DNA of 64,000 nt. Origin: Pseudoflavonifractor sp. An44. Lineage in GTDB: Bacteria; Bacillota; Clostridia; Oscillospirales; Oscillospiraceae. The notes beneath the pieces are model-generated. The model had not been told where the DNA came from, ran no database searches, and saw only the letters and a list, made by a program, of their open reading frames with translations. The stretch covers positions 1-64,000 of the forward strand of contig NZ_NFIH01000008.1 of the NCBI RefSeq assembly GCF_002161675.1. The letters run 5' to 3'. The position numbers and the translations under genes were made by a program. Shown here piece by piece: positions 16,224 to 24,742 of this stretch. The stretch's first letter is position 1, and each line of letters begins with the position of its first letter.

Positions 16224-17705
16224 TTAGTCTTGGGCCAGGGTGGCAAACAGCCCCCGGCAGGCGGGATAGATCTGGCGGAATTTCTGATATTTGGCCTCAT
16301 ACCGGGCCACCAGCTCCGGCTGGGGCTCCACGGTGTCCTTCACCTGCACCAGGGCCTGGGCGGCCTGCTGGACACTGGCAAAGGCCCCGCAGCACACCAT
16401 GGCCAGTATGGCGGCTCCATACCCCGGCCCCTGCTCGGTGGCCATGGTGTCCAGGGGAATGCCCAGGACGTTGGAGAGAATGGTACGCCACAACGGCGAC
16501 TTGCTGCCCCCGCCGCACAGGCCGGACCGGGGGATGTTCAGCCCCAGGCTACGGGCCACCTCCAGGGAGTCCCGGATGGCAAAGGCCACCCCCTCCAGCA
16601 CCGCCTGGGTCATGTCCGCCCGGGTGGTGTCCATGGTCATCCCCAGAAAGGCGCCCCGGGCGTCGGTGTCGTTGATGGGGCTGCGCTCCCCCATGAGATA
16701 GGGGAGGAAATACACATGGCCCCGCCCCAGCTTGTCCTGGGAAATGGGGGCCTGTTGGGCGGCGTAGTCCGAGGTGCCCAGGATGTTGTCACACCACCAG
16801 GCGTTGCAGGAGGCCGCCGACAGCATACACCCCATGAGGTGCCAGCCCCCATCGGCGTGGGCGAAGGCGTGAAGGGCGTTGTTGGGGTCCACCCGGAACT
16901 GGGTGGAGGAGATGAAAATGGTGCCGGAAGTGCCCAAGCTGATGTTGCACTTGCCGTCCCCCACGGTTTGGGTGCCCACCGCGGCGGCGGCGTTGTCCCC
17001 CGCCCCGGCGCACACCAGAGTGTTGGGAGACAGCCCCAGGGCCTGGGCCACGTCCTCCCGCAGAGCCCCCACCCGCTCCCAGCTCTCGTGGAGGGTGGGC
17101 ATCTGGTCCTCCCTCAGGTGGCACAGCTGGAGCATCTCCCGGCTCCAGGTCTTGTGCTCCACGTCCAGCAGCAGCGTCCCCGAGGCGTCGGAGTAGTCGG
17201 TGGCGTACGCCCCGGTGAGGCAGTACACCAGGTAGTCCTTGGGCAGGAGGATTTTGTAGATGCGGGCGAACAAATCCGGCTCATTCTGGGCCACCCACAG
17301 CAGCTTGGGGGCGGTGAAGCCCGCAAAGGCGATGTTGGCGGTGTGGCGGCTGAGCACCTCCCGGCCCACCTGATGGTTGAGCCAGTCCACCTGGGGGGCA
17401 GTGCGGCCATCGTTCCACAAAATGGCGGGGCGCAGCACCTGCCCCTGGTCGTCCAGAGCCACCAGGCCGTGCATCTGACCCCCCACCCCGATGCCCGCCA
17501 CCTGGGCAGGGTCCACCCCCTCCAGCAATTGGGGAATGCCGGACATACAGGCCGTCCACCAGTCCTGGGGGTTCTGCTCACTCCAGCCAGGCTGGGGAAA
17601 ATACAGGGGGTAGTCCCGGCTCACCGTGCGGCTCACCGTTCCCGCCCCATCCACCAACAGGAATTTGCAGGCGGACGTGCCCAAATCAATGCCAATATAG
17701 TACAA
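16224..17705 (-). CDS. xylB: Xylulokinase (FGGY family)
   Basis: A 493-residue FGGY carbohydrate kinase phosphorylating a ketopentose, most likely D-xylulose, with ATP. The N-terminus YYIGIDLGTSACKFLLVD is the phosphate-1 loop, GQMHGLV is the typical xylulokinase substrate segment, GAGDNAAAAVG and SLGTSGT form the adenosine and phosphate-2 region, and CGGGSKSPLWRTILSNVLG is the FGGY C-terminal signature. The start codon is TTG (17703-17705), with only a weak GA-rich site upstream. First gene of the two-gene sugar operon, divergent from an AraC-type regulator. Confidence 0.93.
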   Translation of the reverse strand: MYYIGIDLGTSACKFLLVDGAGTVSRTVSRDYPLYFPQPGWSEQNPQDWWTACMSGIPQLLEGVDPAQVAGIGVGGQMHGLVALDDQGQVLRPAILWNDGRTAPQVDWLNHQVGREVLSRHTANIAFAGFTAPKLLWVAQNEPDLFARIYKILLPKDYLVYCLTGAYATDYSDASGTLLLDVEHKTWSREMLQLCHLREDQMPTLHESWERVGALREDVAQALGLSPNTLVCAGAGDNAAAAVGTQTVGDGKCNISLGTSGTIFISSTQFRVDPNNALHAFAHADGGWHLMGCMLSAASCNAWWCDNILGTSDYAAQQAPISQDKLGRGHVYFLPYLMGERSPINDTDARGAFLGMTMDTTRADMTQAVLEGVAFAIRDSLEVARSLGLNIPRSGLCGGGSKSPLWRTILSNVLGIPLDTMATEQGPGYGAAILAMVCCGAFASVQQAAQALVQVKDTVEPQPELVARYEAKYQKFRQIYPACRGLFATLAQD

Positions 17706-17776
17706 GGTCTCTCGCCTCTCAGTCTTTGGGTTGTGATTCTGCTGTTACCATACCACCCCCGCCCCCTGCCGTCCTT

Positions 17777-17812
17777 GACTAGTTTGCTGTGGTGATTAGA
17801 CAAGTTTGCTGT
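17777..17812. promoter_or_regulatory. Direct-repeat operator for the AraC-type regulator
   Basis: Two copies of GACWAGTTTGCTGT at 17777-17790 and 17799-17812, start-to-start spacing 22 bp (two helical turns). They lie in the divergent gap between xylB and araC, about 72 bp upstream of the xylB start. Tandem half-sites at this spacing are typical AraC/XylS-family targets. Confidence 0.7.
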
Positions 17813-18004
17813 TTTTGTATATTAGCCGTTGTGCACATTTTGGGCATTCCTCTTTTGTCCGTTTCGTCAGTTTTGAAGTTTTACAAACTTTTTTAGCGTA
17901 TACTCACTGTTTTCTCTCCATTTGAACCGGACAACCCCATTGCATTTTCTCCCCAAGGCGAGTACAATTTCTTATACAAATTTACGATTTGGGAGGTGTG
18001 GCCT

Positions 18005-18958
18005 GTGGCGACCCTGGAAATTGTCCAACATCCCCACCTGGGGGGCGTCCATCTGTTTTTCAACACCCTGGACCACCGCTCCCTCCACATCCATCTGGAC
18101 TGGGAGCTGGTGTGGGTGCTGGACCAGCCGCTGCTGGTGTCCTGCGGCGGACAGGAGCACCGGGTGGAGCCGGGGGAGCTGGTGCTGTTTAGCCCCGGCC
18201 AGCCCCATGAGTTTCACAAGGTGGAGGGCAGCTGCACCTTTTTGTGCCTCCAGTTGGACCCCGCCGCCTTTCCCGCCGCCCAGCGGGTGTACGCTGAGAC
18301 CATCTTTCCCGCCGCTCATCTGTCTGAGGCGGAAACGGCCTGGCTGAAAACCTCCCTCGTCGCCCTGTTTCGCCGCTATCTCCAGCGCCCGCCCTTCTAC
18401 CAGCTGGACTGCCTGGGGCGAGTCAACCAGATTCTCTATCTCCTCCTCACCCGCCTGCCGGTGCGTCAGGTCACGGAACAGGAGGCGGCAGAACGGGAGC
18501 GGCGCAGCGCCCGGCTCATGCGGCTGGTGGCCTTTGTGCAGGAGAATTTCGCCCACAAAATCCGCCTGTCCGACTTTGCCCGGCAGGAGCGCCGCTCCCT
18601 GAGCTATCTATCCCACTTCGCCCGGGAGATGCTGGGCCACAGCTTCCAGGAGTATGTGGCCACGGTGCGCTTCCACCACGCCTGTCACCTCATGGCCACC
18701 ACCAACAAGGGAATGCTGGCGGTGTGCATGGAGTCGGGATTCTCCGACTACCGCTACTTCTCCCGGATGTTTCAGACCCACTTCGGCATGACCCCCGAGG
18801 CCTACCGCCGTCGGCCAAAACATTCCCAGACCACCCAGCCCCACCCCACCCTGGACTCGGCGGAGCGGTTTTACTCCCCGGAGGGAAGCTTGCAGTTGCT
18901 GGACAAGTTGGAAAAGCAGTATGGGGACAAAAAAGCCTCCCGTCTCTGCCCCGATTAA
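18005..18958 (+). CDS. AraC-family transcriptional regulator
   Basis: A 317-residue one-component regulator. The N-terminal cupin (residues about 5-140; HIHLDWELVWVLD, EPGELVLFSPGQPHEFH) should bind a sugar. The C-terminal double helix-turn-helix (about 180-275) contains MLGHSFQEYVATVRFHHACHL-type and GFSDYRYFSRMFQTHFGMTP signatures of AraC proteins. The GTG at 18005 has GGGAGG 8 bp upstream and is preferred over the GTG at 17996. Divergent from the xylulokinase/isomerase operon and next to a matching direct-repeat operator, so it probably activates that operon. A polar tail of about 40 residues follows the DNA-binding domain. Confidence 0.92.
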   Translation: MATLEIVQHPHLGGVHLFFNTLDHRSLHIHLDWELVWVLDQPLLVSCGGQEHRVEPGELVLFSPGQPHEFHKVEGSCTFLCLQLDPAAFPAAQRVYAETIFPAAHLSEAETAWLKTSLVALFRRYLQRPPFYQLDCLGRVNQILYLLLTRLPVRQVTEQEAAERERRSARLMRLVAFVQENFAHKIRLSDFARQERRSLSYLSHFAREMLGHSFQEYVATVRFHHACHLMATTNKGMLAVCMESGFSDYRYFSRMFQTHFGMTPEAYRRRPKHSQTTQPHPTLDSAERFYSPEGSLQLLDKLEKQYGDKKASRLCPD

Positions 18959-18960
18959 AA

Positions 18961-19017
18961 TCTGTGCCGCAAAGCGGCACACCACAATTCTTCATTATTC
19001 ACTCTTCATTATTCATT
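18961..19017. repeat. Small GTGCCGC...TTCATTATTCATT intergenic repeat
   Basis: A short GTGCCGC-aaa-GCGGCAC hairpin, then CACCACAATTCTT and repeats of TTCATTATTCA. A clear relative lies at 26742-26799. The two copies in unrelated gaps point to a dispersed repeat. Confidence 0.65.
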
Positions 19018-19062
19018 AAAAAAGACGCAGACACGCCGGTTTGGCGTATCTGCGTCTTTTTT
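19018..19062. terminator. Bidirectional terminator between araC and the PfkB kinase
   Basis: 20-bp stem with one mismatch (19018-19037 with 19043-19062), with A6 and T6 ends, located between convergent genes. Confidence 0.92.
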
Positions 19063-19063
19063 C

Positions 19064-19990
19064 TCACAGCTCCTCCAGGGTGGGCATGGCGGGAATGGCG
19101 CCGCTGCGGGAGCAGGTCACCGAGGCCGCCCGGTTGGCAAAGGTGAGAATCTCCTCCAGCTCCTCTTTGGTCAAGCCCTCCAGGGCTCCCTGGGTGCGGC
19201 GGCTCAGGCGGCTGAGCACGGCCCCGAAGAAGGTGTCTCCGGCCCCGTTGGTGTCCGCCACCTTTGTGGGTACGCCGGGGACGACGCCCGTGGCGTCGCC
19301 CAGGCGGTAAAACACACCCTCAGAACCCAGGGTGATGAGCACCAGGGAGATGCCCTTGTCTGCCATCACCTGACTGCAGGTCTCGGGATCATTGGAGCCG
19401 GAGAGCAGCTCCATCTCCTCGTCGGACAGCTTCAAAATGTCCACGCTGGACAGGGGACGGCGCATCCACTCCACCGCCTGGTCCTGGCTCTCCCACAGAG
19501 CGGCCCGGTAGTTGGGGTCGTAGCTCACCGTCACCCCCTGCTGTTTGGCCAGCTCCACGGCGTGGAGGGTGGCGGTGCGGGCGGGGTCGGCGGTGAGGCT
19601 CACCGAGCCGAAGTGGACAATACCCGCCCCGGCAATGAGGTCCCCATCCACCTGGTCTGCGGTCAGGTTGGCGTCCGCGCCCCGCATGAACTGGAAGGAG
19701 CGCTCCCCCTGGGCGCTCACCGACACCACCGCCAGGGTGGTGGCACCCTGGCCCACCCGCAGGCCCTGGGTGCTGACGTTGTTTTCCTCCAGGACCTGGG
19801 CCAGGTAGGTGCCGAAGCCGTCGGAGCCCACCATGCCCACGAAAGCGGTGTCCGCCCCCAGGCGGGACGCCGCCACCGCCACGTTGGCGGGAGCGCCGCC
19901 GGGATTGGCGGCATACATGGGGATGTTCTGCTGGTTATATCCGGTCTGGGTCAAATCAATGAGAATTTCGCCGATGGTGACAATGCGCAT
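19064..19990 (-). CDS. PfkB-family sugar kinase (fructokinase-like)
   Basis: A 308-residue ribokinase-like enzyme that phosphorylates a sugar with ATP. The N-terminus VTIGEILIDLTQ and NPGGAPANVAVAASRLG (PfkB signature 1) and the C-terminal VADTNGAGDTFFGAVL (signature 2, catalytic Asp in GAGD) are intact. The closest-looking group is fructokinases. A sigma-A promoter and a cre-like operator lie directly upstream (20010-20060). It is divergent from a GntR regulator that could control it. Confidence 0.93.
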   Translation of the reverse strand: MRIVTIGEILIDLTQTGYNQQNIPMYAANPGGAPANVAVAASRLGADTAFVGMVGSDGFGTYLAQVLEENNVSTQGLRVGQGATTLAVVSVSAQGERSFQFMRGADANLTADQVDGDLIAGAGIVHFGSVSLTADPARTATLHAVELAKQQGVTVSYDPNYRAALWESQDQAVEWMRRPLSSVDILKLSDEEMELLSGSNDPETCSQVMADKGISLVLITLGSEGVFYRLGDATGVVPGVPTKVADTNGAGDTFFGAVLSRLSRRTQGALEGLTKEELEEILTFANRAASVTCSRSGAIPAMPTLEEL

Positions 19991-20009
19991 GACGCTCTCT
20001 CCTTCCGAG

Positions 20010-20060
20010 TGAAATCGTTTTCATATAGAAAATTGTATCACGTTTTCCCTCCGGTGACAA
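20010..20060 (-). promoter_or_regulatory. PfkB-kinase promoter with a cre-like operator
   Basis: On the minus strand, TTGTCA (20055-20060) and TACAAT (20032-20037) are 17 bp apart. Just downstream, TGAAATCGTTTTCA (20010-20023) fits the cre consensus TGWAANCGNTNWCA at every position. This predicts repression by CcpA or a LacI-family protein binding over the start of transcription. Confidence 0.75.
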
Positions 20061-20134
20061 GGGGGGCGCTGGGAACTTTTCCCCGGACCCCCCGTCCTTT
20101 TTCTTGCCTTTCTCCGCCCAATCTGCTATCCTGT

Positions 20135-20154
20135 ATACTGCAAGATACTGCAAG
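20135..20154. promoter_or_regulatory. Tandem 10-bp repeat upstream of the GntR gene
   Basis: ATACTGCAAG is repeated exactly in tandem at 20135-20144 and 20145-20154, 52 bp before the GntR start codon. It is a candidate operator; the spacing of one helical turn suits side-by-side binding. Confidence 0.5.
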
Positions 20155-20206
20155 AAACAATTGTGGCCCCCTGCTGCGGGGGTTCCACGGATTGGGAGGT
20201 ATCCGC

Positions 20207-20848
20207 ATGGCTTCCATCAAAAAACGGTCGCTGGTGGATCAGGTCTACGATCGTCTGCGCAGCGATATCATTTCCCTGCGTCTGCCCCTGGGCAGCCGGG
20301 TCAACGTCAACGAACTTCAGGACTCCCTGGGTGTCAGCTGCACCCCCATCCGGGAGGCCATCAACCGCCTGCAACAGGAAGGGCTCATTGCCTACGAGAA
20401 CAACGTGGGCGCCCGGGTGCTGACCCTGGACGCCAAGGACGTGGAGGAGATCACCCAGCTGGCCACCACCCTCCACTGTGCCGCCGCCCGGCTGTCCATG
20501 GAGCGGGAGGACCACCAGGTCCTGGCCCAGCACCTGGCGGAACGTCTGGCGGAATTTGAGGCCGCCCGGACGCCCCAGCAACTGGCGGTGGGGGTGCACC
20601 GGTTTATGGAGGTATTTTACGTCCACTGCGGCAACCGCCGTCTGGACAAGAGTATGCTGGCCATTCAGGGCCAACAGCTGCTGCTGCGCAACCTGTACAC
20701 CGCCCACGGCATGGACCTTTCGGCCAATCTCTCGGACTTCCGGGCCATGCTGGCCGGGGTAGAGCACAACCAGCCGGAGGAGATCTGCAAGGCCCTGAAG
20801 GCCAACGCACAGCGGGTGGAACGGGCAGTTAGCGAAACTCTACTGTAA
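20207..20848 (+). CDS. GntR-family regulator (FadR subfamily)
   Basis: A 213-residue transcriptional regulator. The N-terminal winged helix (residues about 5-72; VYDRLRSDIISLRLPLGSRV and SCTPIREAINRLQQEGLI) is the GntR signature. The helical C-terminal FCD-like domain (about 80-210) would bind an organic acid or metal-bound ligand. The ATG at 20207 has GGGAGGT upstream. It is divergent from the PfkB kinase, its most likely target besides itself. Confidence 0.9.
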   Translation: MASIKKRSLVDQVYDRLRSDIISLRLPLGSRVNVNELQDSLGVSCTPIREAINRLQQEGLIAYENNVGARVLTLDAKDVEEITQLATTLHCAAARLSMEREDHQVLAQHLAERLAEFEAARTPQQLAVGVHRFMEVFYVHCGNRRLDKSMLAIQGQQLLLRNLYTAHGMDLSANLSDFRAMLAGVEHNQPEEICKALKANAQRVERAVSETLL

Positions 20849-20854
20849 ATACAC

Positions 20855-20898
20855 GCAAAAGGGCTTTGATTCGTTGGGTCAAAGCCCCTTCTTTTTGC
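20855..20898 (+). terminator. Terminator after the GntR gene
   Basis: Stem GCAAAAGGGCTTTGA with TCAAAGCCCC...TTTTTGC (20855-20869 with about 20879-20898), ending in TTCTTTTT. Confidence 0.85.
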
Positions 20899-20982
20899 GC
20901 TCTGCTCTTGACTTTTTGCCCTCTGGCCCATAAAATACATAGTTACGATACCTTTATTATTTGAAAAAGGAATGAGAGTTTT

Positions 20983-22425
20983 ATGGCACAAGACAAAAGC
21001 AAACAGGTCAGCCAGATCACCGATATGGAGGCCGACTTTGCCCAGTGGTTCACCGACGTGTGCACCAAAGCGGAACTGATTGACTATTCTTCCATCAAAG
21101 GCATGTTTATCCTGCGCCCCTATGGCTACGCCATCTGGGAGAACTTCCAGAAGATTCTGGACGAGAAGTTCAAGGAGACCGGCCACGAGAATGTATATCT
21201 GCCCATGCTCATCCCCGAGTCCCTGCTCCAGAAGGAGAAGGACCACGTGGAGGGCTTCGCCCCTGAGTGCGCCTGGGTCACCTTCGGCGGCAGCGAGGAG
21301 CTGGAGGAGCGCTACTGCATCCGCCCCACCTCTGAGACCCTGTTCTGTGAGCACTACTCCCACATCATCCACTCCCACCGGGACCTGCCCAAGCTGTACA
21401 ACCAGTGGTGCTCCGTGCTGCGCTGGGAGAAGACCAGCCGTCCCTTCCTGCGCCACCGGGAGTTTTTGTGGCAGGAGGGCCACACCATGCACGCCACCGC
21501 CCAGGAGGCCATGGAAGAGACCGAGCGGATGTTCAACATCTACGCCGACTTCTGCGAGAACTACCTGGCCATGCCCGTGGTGAAGGGCCGCAAGACCGAT
21601 AAGGAGAAGTTCTCCGGCGCCGAGGCCACCTACACCGTGGAGTGCATGATGCACGACAAGAAGGCCCTCCAGGCCGGCACCTCCCACTACTTCGGCGACG
21701 GCTTCGCCCGTGCCTTCGGCGTGAGCTTTGCCGGCAAGGACAACCAACTGCACACCCCCTTTGAGACCTCCTGGGGCGTGTCCACCCGCCTCATCGGCGG
21801 TGTCATCATGACCCACGGCGACAACAACGGCCTGGTGCTGCCCCCCCGCATCGCCCCCACCCAGGTCATCGTCATCCCCGTGGCCCAGCACAAGGACGGC
21901 GTCATCGAGGCCAACCAGGCCGTGTGCGACCGCCTGAAGGCCGCCGGCATCCGGGTGAAGATGGACGCCTCCGAGCAGTCTCCCGGCTGGAAGTTTGCCG
22001 AGTATGAGATGAAGGGCGTGCCCCTGCGCCTGGAGCTGGGTCCCAAGGACATGGAGAAGAACCAGTGCGTGCTGGTGCGCCGTGACAGCGGCGAGAAGAC
22101 CTTCGTCTCCCTGGACAACATCGAGGAGACCGTGAAAAACCTGCTGGAGGAGATTCAGCAGAGCCTCTTCGACCGGGCCAAGCGCAACCTGGACGAGAAC
22201 ACCTATCCCTGCTCCACGCTGGAGGAGGTCAAGGAGAAGATGGCCACCCAGGGCGGCTTTGCCAAGACCATGTGGTGCGGTGACGAAGCCTGCGAGCTGA
22301 AGATGAAGGAAGTGGCGGGCGTGTCCTCCCGCTGCATCCCCCTGGAGCAGGAGCACCTGGGCGACGTGTGCCCCGTGTGCGGCAAGCCCGCCAAGCACAT
22401 GGTGTACTGGGGCGTGGCTTACTAA
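20983..22425 (+). CDS. proS: Prolyl-tRNA synthetase, archaeal/eukaryotic type
   Basis: A 480-residue class II aminoacyl-tRNA synthetase charging tRNA-Pro. Motif 2 ([23 protein letters not shown]), the [14 protein letters not shown] segment and motif 3 ([19 protein letters not shown]) are plain. It lacks the INS editing domain of ordinary bacterial ProS. It has a C-terminal Zn-ribbon-like set of Cys (CGDEAC, CPVCGK) and ends in Tyr, all traits of the ProS type 3 form found in many Clostridia. AAAAAGGAATGAG precedes the ATG. No T-box leader is visible in the 134-bp upstream gap. Confidence 0.97.
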   Translation: MAQDKSKQVSQITDMEADFAQWFTDVCTKAELIDYSSIKGMFILRPYGYAIWENFQKILDEKFKETGHENVYLPMLIPESLLQKEKDHVEGFAPECAWVTFGGSEELEERYCIRPTSETLFCEHYSHIIHSHRDLPKLYNQWCSVLRWEKTSRPFLRHREFLWQEGHTMHATAQEAMEETERMFNIYADFCENYLAMPVVKGRKTDKEKFSGAEATYTVECMMHDKKALQAGTSHYFGDGFARAFGVSFAGKDNQLHTPFETSWGVSTRLIGGVIMTHGDNNGLVLPPRIAPTQVIVIPVAQHKDGVIEANQAVCDRLKAAGIRVKMDASEQSPGWKFAEYEMKGVPLRLELGPKDMEKNQCVLVRRDSGEKTFVSLDNIEETVKNLLEEIQQSLFDRAKRNLDENTYPCSTLEEVKEKMATQGGFAKTMWCGDEACELKMKEVAGVSSRCIPLEQEHLGDVCPVCGKPAKHMVYWGVAY

Positions 22426-22528
22426 TCCCACAATATTGATCTGCACAGGCGTATCATGTCCCCCGGCATGGTACGCCTGTTAGCATGTCGAAAAAATGCA
22501 AGCATCGTAAAGGAGGTTTTTGAGTGCC

Positions 22529-23662
22529 ATGCCTGGTGAACCCGTTCTAATCTCTCTGTTTGTCCTGTTCGCCCTGTCCATTCTCTCCGACAAGCTTCTC
22601 TCCCGCTACCTGTACATGTCCGCCGGACTCAAGCCTGTGGATGCTCAGATGTACCTGTGGACCCGGACAGAGGACAATCACATGCACCGCAACCGTGACC
22701 GTCATGACCAGCTCTGGGCCTGGATGGAACGCCGTTCGGGCTACGCCAAAGAGTTTTACACCATGTCCCGCTACTGCTCCCTCACCAACCTGCCCATCAA
22801 GCTCTATTTTGTGGGCGTGATGGTGATTTTCGCCACTCGCCTCTACCAATATACCTGGGCCTTGGGCGCAGCTATGCTGGTCCTGTGGGCCATCTTCACC
22901 CTGTTGGGGTTCCGGTACGGCAAGTACATCCAGGCGGAGACCGCCGACTTCTTCGACAGCTCCCGCTACAAGCCCTACCGCCCCAAGCGGGAAAGCGAAG
23001 AGGAGGAAGCGGACACCCCGGAGGAGCCATACGAGGAGATTCCCTACGCCGGGCCCTTTGAGGCCGCCGAGCCGGAGGTGGCCCAGCGCCGCCGCTTCCG
23101 CCGGGGCTACACCCAGAAGCTCTTTGTGGTGGCTGTGGTGCTGGTGTTCCTGGTCCTCCCCATGCTGTCCTCCAAGTTTCTCCCGTCCTCCTCCACCCCG
23201 GAGACCACCACTCAGCCCTCCGAATTTCCCTCGGCCCAGCCCACTTCCGCAGGCACCCCTGAGGCTCAGGCCATGTACGACCGCCTGGATCAGGAGGGCT
23301 TCCACCCGCTCAACGCCGTGGGCCAGCTGTCTGACACCTACCCCGGCATCATCCTCTCCGACGGCATTCTGGTGGAGGAGGAGGGGCTGCACCTGGAGTA
23401 TCTGGTGCTGACCCAGGAGAGCCAGGCCAAGGATCTGGCCCAAGGACTGCAACACCAGCTCTATGAGCTGGTGGCCGCCCGGGACCCGGACATTACCGAG
23501 GAATCCGGGGAGGGCTACACCCTCTACACCCAGGAGACCGAGGGAGACTATGGCGTCGTGGTGCGGGACGGCACCAACATCCTTTATGTCTACTGCCCCC
23601 AGTACGACACCACCTGGATGAAGTGGTTTCTCAATGATTTGGGGTATCTGAGCGACTATTAA
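22529..23662 (+). CDS. Membrane protein of unknown function with extracytoplasmic C-terminal domain
   Basis: A protein of about 377 residues not matched to a named family. An N-terminal hydrophobic segment is followed by a charged cytoplasmic stretch (TRTEDNHMHRNRDRHDQL), two helices around residues 90-130, an acidic linker, an RRRFRRGY stop-transfer-like site and a further helix (about 195-215). A Ser/Thr/Pro linker then leads to a soluble domain of about 140 residues, probably outside the membrane. An ATG at 22529 and a TTG at 22520 both follow AAGGAGG; the ATG is listed. The 23675 gene starts 12 bp later, so the two are an operon and may act together. Confidence 0.75.
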   Translation: MPGEPVLISLFVLFALSILSDKLLSRYLYMSAGLKPVDAQMYLWTRTEDNHMHRNRDRHDQLWAWMERRSGYAKEFYTMSRYCSLTNLPIKLYFVGVMVIFATRLYQYTWALGAAMLVLWAIFTLLGFRYGKYIQAETADFFDSSRYKPYRPKRESEEEEADTPEEPYEEIPYAGPFEAAEPEVAQRRRFRRGYTQKLFVVAVVLVFLVLPMLSSKFLPSSSTPETTTQPSEFPSAQPTSAGTPEAQAMYDRLDQEGFHPLNAVGQLSDTYPGIILSDGILVEEEGLHLEYLVLTQESQAKDLAQGLQHQLYELVAARDPDITEESGEGYTLYTQETEGDYGVVVRDGTNILYVYCPQYDTTWMKWFLNDLGYLSDY

Positions 23663-23674
23663 GGGGGTTCTGTT

Positions 23675-24085
23675 ATGGATATCACCCTGTTTGTCATCAA
23701 CACCGTCATCTGCGCCATATTCTGGCTGTTGAGCCGGCTGTGCTGCGTCTGGATTGGGCGGCTATCGGAGGCCTCCGCCGGGCAGACCCTCCGGGATGTG
23801 GAGGCCCACCTCAGCCAGGCCCCCGGAGAGAAACTCTTTCCCTGGCTCATGGACATCTCCCCCCGGCCCCGGCTCACCGCCCTGTTTCACTACCTGTTCC
23901 GGGGCCTCACCTCTCTGCCCCTCTTGGGCATGGTTTTTGGGGTCACCCTCCTCTTTGTGCCCGCCTGGGAGGTGTACGCCCGGTACCTCATCAACACCAT
24001 GTTCGTGCTCTATATGGCCCTCTTCGTCCTGGGTCTGGCGCTCTTTGACCCCCTGCACTACCGCTGGACAGGGAAATACCGGTAA
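23675..24085 (+). CDS. Small membrane protein of unknown function
   Basis: 136 residues with an N-terminal hydrophobic segment (residues 3-28) and a pair of helices (about 75-120), the middle being amphipathic. No known family is recognised. It directly follows, and is probably translated with, the membrane protein gene at 22529-23662. A terminator comes immediately after, so the operon is these two genes. Confidence 0.72.
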   Translation: MDITLFVINTVICAIFWLLSRLCCVWIGRLSEASAGQTLRDVEAHLSQAPGEKLFPWLMDISPRPRLTALFHYLFRGLTSLPLLGMVFGVTLLFVPAWEVYARYLINTMFVLYMALFVLGLALFDPLHYRWTGKYR

Positions 24086-24128
24086 AAACGACCAGGGGCC
24101 TTCCACGATGGAAGGCTCCTGGTCGTTT
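24085..24128 (+). terminator. Terminator after the two membrane-protein genes
   Basis: Long stem AACGACCAGG-G-GCCTTCCA with TGGAAGGC-T-CCTGGTCGTT around a CGA loop. Confidence 0.85.
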
Positions 24129-24169
24129 GCTGGTGTTGCGTTTTTCCGCCGACTCCTTGCGTTGCTGGC

Positions 24170-24248
24170 GTAGGGGAGGGGCTTGCCCCTCCCGAATCCC
24201 CCAGGACAATGCCGGAAAAGCAACGGGCCGGGCAAGCCCGGCCCCTAC
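24170..24248. repeat. REP pair next to the REP-associated transposase
   Basis: Two palindromes: GTAGGGGAGGGGCTTGCCCC beginning at 24170 and GGGCCGGGCAAGCCCGGCCC at 24225-24244 (unit to 24248). The second overlaps the far end of the transposase gene. This REP-spacer-REP layout is the BIME arrangement of REP/RAYT systems. Confidence 0.8.
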
Positions 24249-24742
24249 CACGGCTGGTAGTATCTGTCCTCCCTCCACTTGGCGGGATTCTCTTCGATAT
24301 ACTGCCAAATCCGCAAATAATCTTCTTGGTTGCCAATGACATGGTCATACTAGCTGCGTTGCCACAGCCGCTCCCCCATAACACCTCTTACTTGGTTCCA
24401 TCTACGGGTGGTCAATGACTTAAACGCACCCAGAATCTCAGGCAACGATGCCGTAGGGGCCGAACTCGCCGACAAGCGCAGAATGGCATGTACGTGGTTG
24501 GGCATGATCACATATTTGTCTACTGCCACATGGGGAAAGCGTTCTGGCAGCCGTGCTGCTTCTTCCCGTACCATCTGCCCCACTGGAGACAGTTCGGGCC
24601 GGGCAAGCCCGGCCCCTACCACCGTGCCCAACACACAGCGGTTATCTTGGGTGCATACGGTGACAAAATAGTAGCCAGCGGTACCATAATCGTAGTTGGG
24701 TAGCCGCATCCGCTTCCGGCGAGGCAGCTCCGCACCGCTCAT
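24245..24742 (-). pseudogene. REP-associated tyrosine transposase (RAYT), interrupted by an amber codon
   Basis: The frame opens at ATG 24742 (ATGA overlap with the kinase stop) with PRRKRMRLPNYDYG and YYFVTVCTQDNRC, typical of RAYT/Y1 transposases. It contains MPNHVHAIL, the HUH metal-binding motif. After GERLWQRS it meets TAG at 24350-24352 and then continues in the same frame (YDHVIGNQEDYLRIWQYIEE) to a TAG at 24245-24247. The stop falls at the first of a usual Tyr pair, next to where the catalytic Tyr of this family lies. The product is therefore probably inactive unless the stop is suppressed. An exact REP unit lies inside the coding region (24596-24619), read as VVGAGLARP. Confidence 0.85.
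24596..24619. repeat. REP unit inside the transposase coding sequence
   Basis: The 24-bp unit is identical to the REP at 24225-24248 and reads in frame through the transposase. It adds a short GAGLARP-type peptide between the first beta strands. Confidence 0.8.
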
